Source of the DNA: Dysidea avara
Taxonomy: Eukaryota; Porifera; Demospongiae; Dictyoceratida; Dysideidae
Length of the DNA: 64,000 bases
Direction: 5' to 3'
NCBI RefSeq assembly: GCF_963678975.1
Contig: NC_089280.1
Location: forward strand, 33,870,603-33,934,602
Notes under the pieces: generated by a model
What the model saw: the letters and a program-made list of their open reading frames with translations, nothing else
What the model was told of the DNA's origin: nothing
Databases searched by the model: none
Shown: in pieces, positions 32,925 to 44,430 of the stretch
Layout of the letters: every line of letters begins with the position of its first letter
Numbering within the stretch: position 1 is the stretch's first letter
Program-made: the position numbers and the translations under genes

Positions 32925-34560
32925 TAGGGAGTTCAGCTGCACACAGTTACAAATATATTGCTGTAGTGATTCAGAACATTACAAGTCGCACTGAAGAGAG
33001 TTCAGCTATAAACAAGTCATGCACCCTGTAGAAAGTTCAACTACAAACAATTCACTCTGTAGAAATTCTGCTACAAATAAAAATCTTCATGCAGAGAGTT
33101 TAACAACCAAAAATCCACCATGTAAAGACTTCAAATTTACTAACACGTTACTCTGCAGAGAGATCAGCTAGAAATAAGAGAGAGCTCAGCTAGAAAACAT
33201 CACCTTGTAGAGAGTTCAGCTACAAACAAATCACACTGTAGTGAGATCAAATAGAAGAAGCCACCTTGTAGAGGGTTCAGCTGTGATCACCCTAGAGAGA
33301 GTTCAGCTAGAAAACATCACCCTGTAGAGAGTTCTGCTACAAAGAAACCATCCTGTAGAGAGATCAGCTAGAAACAAGTCACCGGTAGCGACATTAGCTA
33401 CAAAGAAACCATCCTGTAGAGAGTTCAGTTGCAAACAAATCACTCAACAGAGATTTTGGCTACAAAAAATCACCATGTAGAGATATATTCAGCTACAAAC
33501 AAGTCACCTTGTAGAGTGTACAACTAGACACAAGTCACCCAGTAGAGAAATCAGCTACAAGAGGTTACATTGATACAGTAGAGAGATCAGCTAGAAGAAA
33601 TAACCTTGCAGAAAGTTCAGCTACAAAGAAACCATCCATTAGAGAGTTCAGCTACAAACATATCACTCTGTAAAGAGTTCAGCTACAACCACATCAGAGT
33701 TTGGTTACAAAGAAACCATCATGTAGAGAGTTCAGCTGCGAACAAATCACCCTGTAGAGAATTCAGCTACAAACAAATCGCCCTGTAGGGAGATCAGCTA
33801 GAAGAAGTCACCTTGTAGAGGATTCAGCTACAAAAAAACCACCCGGTACAGAGTTCAGCTGCAAACAACTCACCTTGTGGAGAGTTCAGCTATAAACAAG
33901 TCACCCTGTAGAGAGATCAGCTACAAAGTAACCATCCCGTAGAGAGTTCAGCTACAAACAAGTTATAACCCTATAGAGAGATCAGCTAGAAACAAATCAT
34001 CTTGTAGAGAGTTCAGCTACAAACAAATCACCCTGTAGAGAGTTCAGCTACGAAAGATCACTGTGTAGATAAGATAGTTAAGGTATAAGAAGTCACCTTG
34101 TAAAGAGTTCAACTACAAAAAAACCACCATGTAGAGAGTTCAGCTGCAAACAAACCACCCTGTAGAGAATTCAGCTACAAATAAATTGCCCTGTAGAAAG
34201 ATCAGCTAGAATAAGTTACCTTGTAGAGAATTCAGCTACAAAGAAACCATCAAGTTGAACGTTCAGCTACAAACAAGCCACCCTGTAGAGAGATCAGCTA
34301 GAAGAAGTTACCTTGTAAAGAGTTCAGCTACAAAGAAACCATCATGTAGAAACTTCAGCTACAAACAAATCACCCTGTATAGAGATCAGCTGCAAACAAG
34401 TCATCCTGTAGAAATATCAGCTAGATACAAGTTACCTTATAAGGATCAGCTACAAACAAATCATCCTGTAAAAATATGTATTGGAAACAAATCACCATGT
34501 AGAGAGTTCAGCTAGAAACAAGTCACACTCTGAAAAGAATTGAGCTACAAACAATGGGAG
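32925..34560 (-). repeat. Minisatellite array F
   Basis: About 52 monomers read on the minus strand (here CTGTAGAGAGTTCAGCTAC). Apparent ORFs at 33606-33788 and 34255-34515 are periodic translations of the ~31-bp unit. Confidence 0.95.
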
Positions 34561-34785
34561 TTTCAGCTACAGTTCAGTTATGTATAAAAAGTCACCTTAT
34601 TACCTACAGTATGATTATCTTTCATTGTTAAATATACAAATATGTTTAATCAGACAAAAAACTGTACACAAGATTTCTTCCTTTGTTCCACAATTCCTAC
34701 AGAAAAGAAAAAAAACCAAGTTAGAAGGAAGCACCAAAGCCAGTTAATGGCTGGCTTTGTGGCTTGCAATACGAAAAGAAGTGAT
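34561..34785 (-). repeat. Linker between array F and its cap
   Basis: Reverse of the linker at 9610-9834, including the CAAAGCCAGTTAATGGCTGGCTTTG palindrome-like block. Confidence 0.7.
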
Positions 34786-35112
34786 ATCTAAACCAAAACA
34801 GCCAAGCTGTAAAAAAAGAGTGCGGCTCCCAAAAAGGCCAGGATGAAAAAAGGTGTGCAATCCAAGGTGGCAACCAAGAAATGGCTGTGATGGTAGGTTA
34901 ATGGCAAAAAATTTAATTACGACAATTCAGGTGAATTTGCATTGCCTCCTCCTAGTACGCAAATTCACCTGAATTGTCGTACTTAAAATCTTTGCCATTA
35001 ACCTACCATCACAGCCATTTCTTGGCCGCCACTTTGGAATTCACACCTTTTTTCATCCTGGCTTTTTTGGGGGCCGCACTTTTTTTTACAGCTTGGCTGT
35101 TTTGGTTTAGAT
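34786..35112. mobile_element. Foldback cap of composite unit F (subfamily 1)
   Basis: Arms from ATCTAAACCAAAACAGCC to GGTTTAGAT with a GCCTCCTCC-containing loop. Its outer end abuts unit G's TCAAGACAC terminus with the shared dinucleotide AT and nothing between. Confidence 0.85.
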
Positions 35113-35774
35113 CAAGACACATGGTAGTGTGTCGTGCGGCCCAAGATGCCGGCGCGCAACACCTGTAGTATATTGACAGGAAGAAAGAAAACGCAATTTT
35201 CGCACCTCCGTAGCTCTGTGCTGCCTTGATGAAACAAGACGATTTTTGCTGTGGACACTCCCTCCACCTTCAGCACTCCACATTCCAAATTAGAGCGAAA
35301 TCGCTTCACGCGTTCCCGAGATATGTGACATCAAAAATTGGCTTAGTTTCTCCGTTTTTTTTTTTCTTCTTATTTTTCTTCTTTTTGCACACTTACAAAA
35401 ACTGCTATAAAATGCAAACACCATATCCGATTGCCTTGAAATTTGGCACACAGAAGGGGGGTAGAATGGATGGCACATCTCTGTACCAACTTTGGCTAGG
35501 ACAACAGTGTGTAACAATTACGCAATCAAAATTAGCTAATAAAAAAACGAATACTTGCCACGCCTACTAGATAAACCGCTAGGGGGAATGCTTTGAAAAT
35601 CGCTGTATAGATGGAGTAATCATCTTAGAAAGGCTCTTCAATGGTGTAGAATAATCAGACTTAAAGCCACGGAGTTATAACACGAAATCCAACTTGGTGC
35701 AGCAAGTGCGAGATCGAGATACTCTAATAGAGCAGTCATCCTAATAGAGCAGTCACCCTGAAGAGAATTCAAGA
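35112..35774 (-). mobile_element. Tail of composite unit G (hybrid)
   Basis: Starts with an intact hairpin terminus of the E/H type (35112-35520), then switches near 35550 to subfamily-2 tail (CACGCCTACTAGATAAACCG, GGAGTTATAACACGAAATCC). Ends with TACTCTAATAGAGCAGTCAT before array G. Confidence 0.75.
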
Positions 35775-37795
35775 GATCAGCTAGAAACAAGCAACCTGTA
35801 TAGAGATCAGCTAGAAACAAGTCACCCTGTAGAGAGATCAGCTACAAACAATTCACCCTGTAGAGAGATCAGCTAGAAAAAGTTACCTTATAGGGAGTTC
35901 ATGCAACTATGGAAAGGGATAGTTCAGCTAGAAGAAATCACCTTGTAGAGTTCAGCTACAAAGAAACAACCATGTAGAGAGTTCAACTACAAACAAATCG
36001 CCCTGTAGAGAGATCAATAGAAGAAGTTACTTTGTAGAGAGTTCAGCTACAAAGAAACCATCATGTAGAGAGTTTAGCTGCAAACAAATCACCTGTAGAG
36101 AGTTCAGCTATAAACAAATCTCTCTGTAGAGAGATCAGCCAGAAAAGTTTCCTTGTAGAGAGTTCAGCTACAAACAAATCACCCTGTAGAGAGATCAGCT
36201 AGAAGAAGTAACCTTGCAGAGAGTCCAGTTACAAAGAAACCATCATGTAGAAAGTTCAGCTACAAACTAGTGACCTTGTAGAGACATCAGCTAAAAGAAG
36301 TTACCTTATAGAGAGTTCAGCTACAGAGAAACTATCATGTAGAGAGTTCAGCTGCAAACAAATCACATGTAGAGAGTTCAGCTACAAGCAAATCTCCCTG
36401 TAGAGAGATCAGCTAGACGAAGTTTCCTTGTAGAGAGTTCAGCTACAAACAAATCACCCTGTAGAAAGATCAGCTAGAAGAAATTACCTTGTAGAGAGTT
36501 CAGCTACAAAGAAACTATCATGTAGAGAGTTCAGCTGCAAACAAAACACCTGTAGAGAGTTCAGCTACAAGCAGATTTCCCTGTAGAGAGATCAGCTAGA
36601 AGAAGTTTCCTTGTAGAGAGTTCAGCTACAAACAAATCACCCTGTAGAAAGATCAGCTAGAAGGAGTCACCTTGTAGAAAGTTCAGTTACAAAGAAACCA
36701 TCATGTAGAGAATTCAGCTACAAACTAGTGACCTTGTAGAGACATCAGCTAAAAGAAATTACCTTGTAGAGAGTTCAGCTACAAAGAAACCACCATGTAG
36801 AGAGTTCAGCTGCAAACAAATCACCTGTAGAGCGTTCAGCTACAAACAAATCTCCCTGTAGAGAGATTAGCTAGAAGAATTTATCTTGTAGAGAGTTCAG
36901 CTACAAAGAAACCATCATGTAGAGAGTTCAGCTGCAAACAAATCACCTGTAGAGAGTTCAGCTACAAACAAATCTCCCTGTAGAGAGATCAGTTAGAAGA
37001 AATTTCCTTGTAGAGAGTTCAGCTACAAACAAATCACCCTGTAGAAAGATCAGCTAGAAGGAGTCACCTTGTAGAGAGTTCAGTTACAAACTAGTGACCT
37101 TGTAGATACATCAGCTAAAATAAATTACCTTGTACAGAGTTTAGCTACAAAGAAACCATCATGTAGAGCCTCGCTCCAGGTATGTTCACAAGCCATCTTT
37201 GGCAGGTTTAGTAAGCCTACTTTTTGAAACCTGCCAACAATGGTTCAGAAACATACCTCTGTAGAGAGTGCAGCTGCAAACAAATCACCTGTAGAGAGTT
37301 CAGCTACAAACAAATCTCCCTGTAGAGAGATCAGCTAGAAGAAGTTTCCTTGTAGAGAATTCAGCTACAAACAAATCACCCTCTAGAAAGATCAGCTAGA
37401 AGAAGTCACCTTGTAGAGAGTTCAGCTACAAAGAACCGTCATGTAAAGAGTTCAACTGCAAACAAATCACCTGTAGAGAGATCAGCTACAAACAAATATC
37501 CCTGTAGAAAGATCAGCCAGCTAGAAGAAGTTACCTTGTAGAGAGTTCAGCTTCAAAGAAATCACCCTGTAGAAAATTCAGCCACAAACAAATTGCCCTG
37601 TAGAAAGATTAGTTAGAAGAAGTTACCTTGTAGAGAGTTCAGCTACAAACAAATCACCCTGTAGAGAGATCAGCTAGAAGAAGTTACCTTGTAGATTATT
37701 CAGCTACTAACAATTCACCCTATAGAGAGGGCATCAAGAAGAAGTCACCTTGTAGAGTGTTCAGTTACAAAGAAACCACCATGGAGAGTTCTGTA
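35775..37795 (-). repeat. Minisatellite array G
   Basis: About 62 monomers, minus orientation, with the three-type alternation also seen in D. Interrupted once by an 81-bp hairpin at 37178-37258. Confidence 0.95.
37178..37258. repeat. Hairpin insert inside array G
   Basis: AGGTATGTTCACAAGCCATC...TTGGCAGGTTT pairs with AAACCTGCCAA...ATGGTTCAGAAACATACCT with a ~15-base loop and a few internal mismatches. It is unlike the surrounding monomers and occurs once in the window. Confidence 0.8.
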
Positions 37796-37956
37796 ATAAA
37801 TATATGTATTATATATATAATTTGTATATTTACTGATAAAATCAGAAATTTTTAAAGTACATCTGCTTCATCTTTTCTTCTTCCTGTGGTAAAGAAAAAA
37901 AAGACAGGTTAAAGAAGTCCCAAAGTTTGTGGTATACAAATACAAAAAGAAATGAA
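37796..37956 (-). repeat. Linker of unit G (empty site for the TGTGACC MITE)
   Basis: Reverse of the linker in units D and I but without the 239-bp MITE. The TA at the insertion point is present once. Confidence 0.8.
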
Positions 37957-38288
37957 ATCTAATCCAAAACAGCCAAACTGTAAAAAAAAAACAGTGCGGC
38001 CCTCAAAAAGGCTATGGTGAAAAAAGATGTGAAATCCAAGGTGGCGGCCAAGAAGTGGCTGTGATGGTAGGTTAATGGTAAAAATGTTAATAACGGCAAT
38101 TCAGGGGAATTTTTTGCCAAGACCAAGCGGCACAAAAATTCACCTGAATTTTCGTTATTAAAATTTTTTACCATTAACCTACCATCACAGCCATTTCTTG
38201 GCCGCCACCTTGGATTTCACATCTTTTTTCACCATAGCCTTTTTCAGGGCCGCACTGTTTTTTACAGCTTGGCTGTTTTGGATTAGAT
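37957..38288. mobile_element. Foldback cap of composite unit G (subfamily 2)
   Basis: Arms ATCTAATCCAAAACAGCC / GGATTAGAT, loop with GACCAAGCGGCAC. Outer flank (AATATAAACTGC) is unique. Confidence 0.85.
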
Positions 38289-38409
38289 AATATAAACTGC
38301 TACATGTTTAAAATCATTGCAGGCTTATATACTACATATTTAACCTATTTAGCTCTAATTGCAAGTTTACTCGTGCTTACCTATGTGCGTATGTATAGTA
38401 CTTGGCTGT

Positions 38410-38522
38410 ATTCAAACTTTGAATACAACTGTTGCTGCTGCTTATGCAACAGCCAGCAACAGTTGCAGCAACAGTTGCAACCAGCCAGCAGCAGTTGCAA
38501 CTGTTGCTGCAACTGTTGCTGG
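38410..38522. repeat. Low-complexity GTTGCWGCAACTG region
   Basis: Repeated GCAACAGTTGCAGCAAC and GTTGCAACTGTTGCTG hexamer-like units, partly self-complementary. Three overlapping Gln/Ala/Cys-rich ORFs come from it and are not genes. Confidence 0.85.
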
Positions 38523-39009
38523 GCCTTTACATTTATGTTCTGCTTACATGCTTGCACAAAAAAAAAAATTGTTGCATACAGTTCATAGCAATATTTGCAG
38601 ACTCACTCACTGCTCACTAATATGTGTGTACATTTGTTACCAGTAGCTGACACTTGCGTACAGTGTACATGCATTCATGCCATATTTACACACTCTTTTA
38701 TACTTATGCTATATTTGCACATTCCTTGGTACTCATAGGTTCTCAGGCATTAGTCCCTGCTGGTCCTGCAACAACTCTGCTTAGTAAGATACTTACAGCT
38801 ATCGGCACACATAAGCTCACCTAGTTGTATACTCATTTGGTATTGTCGTATTTTTCTATATACCATTGGGATGTGTCATATGCTTCATGCATACCTGTGC
38901 TATGTGTGGTTATTATAACTAGCTACAATAATATTGCTGTCTGTGTACTATCGTAATTTTTATATGTGGAGTATGGCAAACTCGGGCAACTGGGGAAATT
39001 TGGAGGAAT
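38523..39009. other. No supported feature
   Basis: Possible intron upstream of the Cys-rich stretch; no convincing acceptor chosen. Confidence 0.4.
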
Positions 39010-39510
39010 TTGGGTGAATTGGATGCTAGTTATGTAGCTGTAATGCAAGATTCATGTACCTCATGTCCTCATGCTGATGGTTCCCTCAACCAGAACTGTA
39101 CCGGTGGCCATTATTCCATAGGTAGGAGTGTGGCATGTGTTAGTTGTCCCCCTGGGTACTATTGTCCTCATATTAACCTGGCTGAAGTGTTGGCTTGTGA
39201 TCTTGGCACATATTCTGTTGGTGGACAAGCGTAATGTACTACATGCCCAGCAGGAAGGGCTTGTCTTAGTGTTGACTCAGATACAATGGAGACATGTGTA
39301 CAGGGGACTTACTCATTAGGTAACCAGTCATCGTGCACACCGTGCAGTCCAGGATATGAGTGTCCCAACCCCTCAGGGAGTGAAATCACTGCTTGTACCA
39401 GTGAATACTACTTACTGGGGTCAAGAGCTTTATGTGAGGTATGCCCTGCAGAAAGCAGCTGTTCATCAACTAGCAGCCCGCCCATCCCATGTCCCCTGGG
39501 AACTTATTAA
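39010..39510 (+). pseudogene. GCC2/GCC3-like Cys-rich fragment with in-frame stop
   Basis: One reading frame carries repeated Cys motifs of the GCC2/GCC3 (ephrin-receptor-like) type: SCPPGYYCP at about 39155, CTTCPAGRAC at about 39237, CTPCSPGYECPNPSG at about 39331 and PCPLGTY at about 39490. Such repeats lie in large extracellular adhesion or receptor proteins, often with Calx-beta, EGF or hyalin domains. A TAA at 39232-39234 interrupts the frame in the middle of a repeat, where a sense codon is expected, and another stop follows PLGTY. The domain continues in the same frame after the TAA, which argues for a nonsense mutation rather than an exon end. A donor at GC/GTAATG is possible but unlikely. 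Same strand as the Calx-beta exons, ~20 kb downstream; a common gene is possible but unproven. Confidence 0.65.
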
Positions 39511-39916
39511 TGTTCATGACATAGCTTTGTCTGTCATTTTGGTTGCTAGTGATCAATTGCTGTGATTTGACATGTGTTAGCAGCTTGCTATCATCACTTG
39601 CAAATGCTATGTTCATTCATCTACCCTATTTGTGAAAGAACTTACCCAGCTGCCGTTATTCATCCAAACTCGTCCTCTGTATATCATATACGTATTATAA
39701 TGATCTATATATTGTCATGTCATGCACAATCTCATGTACATATAATTTTATTTGCTATCATGGTGTCATTGTGTTCTTGTTACATGATTGTTGAGCTTGT
39801 GTATTGTCACGTACACTACTGGCTTTGTGGGAAAATGTTATATGATTAGCATTAGGAAAAAGAGTAGGCAATGTAAAGCTTGGTGTGGTGGAAGGGTGGA
39901 TAGCTAGGTAAATAAA
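39511..39916. other. No supported feature
   Basis: Short ORFs only; nothing recognised. Confidence 0.4.
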
Positions 39917-40543
39917 TGTGAGCAGATTTAACAAAACCAATCCAAATTGCACATCAAACTAACACCTCCAGTGGATAGCTATACTATTGTACTAGTAGTT
40001 TTGACACTCAGTACCACTCAAACTACTCAAGGCTAGTTTCAACAGATGTCTTTTCTGGATGGTGTGTGGAGCTCAAGTGGCGGTTTTAGGCCTTGTGAAG
40101 GATATGGCTTGGCAAGAACCAGTGGTTTACTGGTGGACAGCCTGATAATGTTGGCCAGATGTTTTTCTGTTGATTTTGCTGCATATCAGCCACTAAGGAG
40201 CCAGCATAGCCCTGTAATCTTGTCCCTGGACTGCAATCATGGCCTGCCTCCATTTTGAGCTCCAACCCTTGCCCACCCCACCCTCCACCCCTTTGTGAGC
40301 ACTCGTGATACTACTTTTCTCATCCAACTGCTGAGATTTTCTACCTTATTTGGTGGGAAACTCTACAAGCAGCTACAAGTACTGATAGTGGCCTGAAAGG
40401 TAATAGATTGATGCATCTCTTGTGTAAATTTCATATGCATGCTTGCTATCCTTGGCGAGCTATGCTGGTTTGAATTCTTTAAAACCGTTTATATCGAAAC
40501 TTCTAATGTGCGATTTGGATCGTTTTTCCACAATCCAGTCACA
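39917..40543. mobile_element. TGTGAC-ended non-autonomous element, copy 2 (627 bp)
   Basis: Same element as 22977-23624: left TGTGAGCAGATTTAACAAAA, right (reversed) TGTGACTGGATTGTGGAAAA, with shared interior from CACCTCCAGTGGATAGCTA onward. Confidence 0.85.
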
Positions 40544-41060
40544 TATGTGTAATTTAATCCTCAATAAATGGTGGTGGTTGCCACTATTCCCAGGGGTGGG
40601 CCCCAGCAACCAACATGTTAACTATGCCACAAATGCATTGCACTTTGCTGTTTGCTTCCTGGTGGCATGAGTGCTCTTTGTCACAACAGCAAAACTGCTG
40701 TATAGCTGCTTTCTGGGTTTCAGTACAGAAGACAGGTTGGCAATGTTTATTTGTGAGTTTCAAGAATGTAACATTTCGACTTATTATTGTTACTCTCATG
40801 CAGCAAGCGTCCCCTTATGATTTGGAAGCACAAATATGACCAAATTCAGTATGGTCAAATCTAAATATGGTCTGAAATGGATTATTTGTCAAGAATTTGT
40901 ATCATAAGCCCTGCTTTGCTTAACAGGTCTGGTACCTGTTACCCATATTAATTGAAGCAATATAAAATACATTAAGCTCTTATTGGTATCTGGGTATAGC
41001 TGGCACCTTGTAATTATAATAGTGCATATGTCTTTGCAGCCCATGCGTACCTTTATAGTA
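40544..41060. other. No supported feature
   Basis: Short ORFs at 40443-40839 on both strands, no domain. Confidence 0.4.
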
Positions 41061-41270
41061 TGTGACCGAATTTCGGAAAATTACACTTATGGTTGTGCCT
41101 AAAACAATTAGAATTTTTGAAACTAGCATAGTGCTGTTAATAGCAGAAACACGTCTCAAATATTCCTAAATTTTTCTTGTAATTCAGTGACAAATATAAC
41201 GGTCGGACGCCGGACAAAAACCGGACATAGGTGTTACGTGACCGAACAAATTTTACCACAGTCGGTCAAG

Positions 41271-43685
41271 ATGGCCGGTCAAAAGCACCCTAGTGAACAG
41301 ACATTACAGCAGGCCTTGAGTTCCAGCAGTTCTACAGCCACTACAAAGAAAAGCAACCGGCAAATAACTGTTTCGACCTTCAAAAAGTGGCAACAGAATT
41401 ACGACAGTGAGCACCAATCACTATCGTGGCTGAAATGCGAGACAGACAAAGCGGACAAGAATCATGTCACGCGCCTGTATTGTTCGGCCTGCAGGGAGTA
41501 CCAGAACAAGATTTGCTCGATGAAAAATTATTCTGCTGTGTGGGTAAATAGATCGGACAACCAGTGTACGAGCAACTTGTTGGACCACGCAACCTCAGGA
41601 CAACACAAGAAAGCCATGGCTGAGCTTCGCACAGCGCAAGCGAGGGCAAGCAGGACGCCAGTTGTACAGTACGCCCCAATTGCTTGTGCCCTCTCGATGT
41701 TAGGTGATGTCGATCGCACAAGAATGCGAAAGAAGTTCGATGTGTGTTACCTTATGGCCAAGGAGGGTATCGCCTTTGAGAAATTTGTACCTCTGTGCGA
41801 GCTTGAATCATGCCATGGAGTTGAACTGGGCCATGCTTACAGAACTGCTCCATCAGCAAGTCTATTTACTCACTACATTGCGCAATCCCATCGCCAGCAG
41901 TTTCTCAAGTCACTCTGTGAGAATAATTTTTATAGTTTTTTAATGGATGGGAGCACAGATGCAGGTAACGTTGAACAGGAGCTGGTAGTCATTCTTACAT
42001 GCATGAAAGATGATGCTGCTGAAGAGATGAAATCATGCACTAGATTTCTTAGTCTGGAATCTCCCAAGAAGGCGAATGCAAGTGGGCTTGTGAAGTGCCT
42101 TTCTCAGTCCTTGGCACCACTAGGAATAACAGACATTCTAGATGAGAACATGCTCAGCGCTGAAGGAAAGCCAGTCTTGGTAGGAGGAGGAACTGATGGA
42201 GCCTCTGTTAATGTTGCAGAGCATAATGGAATGAAAGGCATGATGTTGAGTTCCCATCCATGGCTAGTGTGGTCATGGTGCTATGCCCATCATCTTGAGC
42301 TGGCTTCCAAGAATGCCCTCACCAGCGATCTTTTTATCAGTATCGATGAGATGCTGCTACGTCTGTTCTACCTTTACGAAAAGTCACCGAAGAAGACAAG
42401 GGAACTAGAAGAGGTTGTGAAGGATTTGCAAGAAGTGTATGAGTTTCCTAAAGGTGGAAACAAGCCAGTTCGGTGTCAGGGATCACGGTGGATCAACCAC
42501 AAGCGCAAGGCACTTCAGCGTGTAGTTGACCGTTATGGGGCATACATTGGCCACCTCATTACACTTAGTGAGGACCATTCTGTTAAGGCAGATGAGAGGG
42601 CTCGTATTAAGGGGTATTTAAAGACCTGGACAAAGTATAGTACCATTGTTGGGTGTGCATTGTATGTAGACATCCTCAAATCTCCCTCACTCCTGAGCAT
42701 GTCATTGCAGACTAGTGAGTTAGACATTGTCCTTGGCATTAAGAATACCCTGAAGTCTACCACAGCACTGAAAACCTTGGCAAAGAAAGACCCATTTGAG
42801 TGGCCCACTGTTAAGCTCCTGTTGCAGAAGATTGAGGATGAAGGGGGCAAGAAGTCTTACCAAGGAGCTGAGCTGCGGAATTTCAGTGATGCTGTCCAAG
42901 TAAAGTTGAAGCAAGATGCGTTGAAAGATGTCACCAGACTTGATGAGAAGATGAGGGAGCGGTTGATGTGGTCAGACATTAAGCTATTGCGTGCAATAGT
43001 GGTCTTTCTTGAGACACAATCGTGGACAAAACAAATTCGTGTTGCAAGTACTGTAACCAACTCAGACGGTGAAGATGCCAATCTGTCTGATGATGATGAT
43101 AATGACAAATCCTTGTGTGATGTCAAGGAATCTGTGGACTACCTTGCTTCACATTTTAGGCTTCCACTAGATGCTAAGGGTGTTTTGATTGCTACTCTTC
43201 AGGATGAGATTGAAGACGCTGTGGAGTATGCACGAAACTATTTAGATATTGGTCGTTCAGAGTATCGGAAGGTCTGGTACAAGCTTCATACTTGCCCTGA
43301 TCAGCATAAATGGCCAAATCTCCTCAAGCTGTGCGCCCTTGTATTTAGCTTGCCATTTTCCAATGGCCGAGTTGAGCAAATCTTCTCCTCGTTGAAAGTT
43401 GTGAAGACTTCTAGGAGAACTAACTTAGAAAATGACACACTGAATGACCTACTGGAGATCTACATAGAAGGACCACCACTTGGCTGTTTTTGCCCTGACG
43501 TTGCAATTGAATTGTGGTGGTCTGATTGTTGCACTACTAGGAGAGTCAATCAGCAACCACGAAAAGCCTATCGACCACGAAACCCAGGATCATCTGATGC
43601 TGATAATGAAGAAGAGGAAGAATGCACAACAATCCAGCAGTGGGATGATTGGTTTGGTGAAGAAAGTGAAACTGACGAAGATTAA
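41271..43685 (+). CDS. hAT-like transposase (ZNF862/C17orf113-like type)
   Basis: A single intact ORF; the frame is open from 41187 (832 codons). The ATG at 41271 (codon 29) is preferred: its context AAGATGG is good, and the upstream codons overlap the CCGGACA subterminal repeats. Using 832-codon numbering: a Ser-rich, basic N-terminus; a TTF/BED-like zinc-finger region (about residues 80-145, WLKC...LYCSAC...NLLDHATSGQHKKA); the RNase H-fold with FLMDGSTDAG (Asp254), GGGTDGASVN (Asp337) and SWCYAHHLELA (364-371); then an all-alpha insert. The C-terminal hATC dimerisation segment is LPFSNGRVEQIFSSLKVVK (from residue 722; Glu730 is the likely third acidic residue). A very acidic tail ends the protein. 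Visibly more GC-rich than its neighbourhood. AATAAA at 44057. Function inferred: cut-and-paste of this element; a domesticated host protein is less likely given the intact inverted ends. Confidence 0.88.
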   Translation: MAGQKHPSEQTLQQALSSSSSTATTKKSNRQITVSTFKKWQQNYDSEHQSLSWLKCETDKADKNHVTRLYCSACREYQNKICSMKNYSAVWVNRSDNQCTSNLLDHATSGQHKKAMAELRTAQARASRTPVVQYAPIACALSMLGDVDRTRMRKKFDVCYLMAKEGIAFEKFVPLCELESCHGVELGHAYRTAPSASLFTHYIAQSHRQQFLKSLCENNFYSFLMDGSTDAGNVEQELVVILTCMKDDAAEEMKSCTRFLSLESPKKANASGLVKCLSQSLAPLGITDILDENMLSAEGKPVLVGGGTDGASVNVAEHNGMKGMMLSSHPWLVWSWCYAHHLELASKNALTSDLFISIDEMLLRLFYLYEKSPKKTRELEEVVKDLQEVYEFPKGGNKPVRCQGSRWINHKRKALQRVVDRYGAYIGHLITLSEDHSVKADERARIKGYLKTWTKYSTIVGCALYVDILKSPSLLSMSLQTSELDIVLGIKNTLKSTTALKTLAKKDPFEWPTVKLLLQKIEDEGGKKSYQGAELRNFSDAVQVKLKQDALKDVTRLDEKMRERLMWSDIKLLRAIVVFLETQSWTKQIRVASTVTNSDGEDANLSDDDDNDKSLCDVKESVDYLASHFRLPLDAKGVLIATLQDEIEDAVEYARNYLDIGRSEYRKVWYKLHTCPDQHKWPNLLKLCALVFSLPFSNGRVEQIFSSLKVVKTSRRTNLENDTLNDLLEIYIEGPPLGCFCPDVAIELWWSDCCTTRRVNQQPRKAYRPRNPGSSDADNEEEEECTTIQQWDDWFGEESETDED

Positions 43686-44430
43686 GCACTTGGGTTATTG
43701 TACATTATTTGCTGTCATTTAATTGTATATTATAACAACAATGACTACTTACCATCATTCTGTCACTTCTTTATTTAATTATCATGTTATCAGTAAAGTT
43801 GATTAATTATAACTATCACAACTGATTATGATACTGTAATGTGGAAATATTCCTTACTATAGTTCCATACACTTAAGTTAACAAGGAATTACATTTATTG
43901 CATGGATCACCTACTGAGAGCTAAAGTTAATTAAACATTGAATCTTCCCAAATTACAGTATACTGACTTACTAATCTATCTTGCACTCATGATCACTAGG
44001 CTCTGTTCTCCTCTTAGCACTTCTCAGCATATTAATAATGTACATTTGAATTGCAGAATAAATTTATACTATATACGCACCAACAGACTATAGCTATGCT
44101 TATCAAAGAATTGTTATCTTACACATGTACAGATAATAAGCAGCCTAATGTACAATGCTATTATGGTTAATTTAATTATGTACAAAAATTAGAAGTGTGC
44201 ATATAATAGTGTACTGATAAACTGCTGAAATTACTCTCAGATTCAATTTCAGAGGGTCTATTTTTCAAAAATTTCCTGGGAGGCTCAGGGGCATGCCCCC
44301 AGACCCCCTAGATTGGCATGCTTCGCATGCTAGTGTGCTTCACATACTAAGGTACCCATCCCTCTACATAAACACAGTATTACCCAGGAAGCCATGGAGT
44401 CCTACACCCCTGCCAACAAATTGTGTTATA
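43686..44430. other. 3' untranslated part of the transposon
   Basis: AT-rich, with AATAAA at 44057-44062 and the shared CCCCCAGACCCCC block at 44238-44340. No ORF of interest. Confidence 0.6.

Noticed and set aside
33606..34515. ORFs with repetitive Ser/Tyr/Gln-rich proteins in array F
   Set aside because: They are periodic translations of the minisatellite monomer, with no start context or domain.
38304..38646. Poly-Gln/Ala protein
   Set aside because: Three overlapping frames translate the same GTTGCAGCAAC low-complexity tract.
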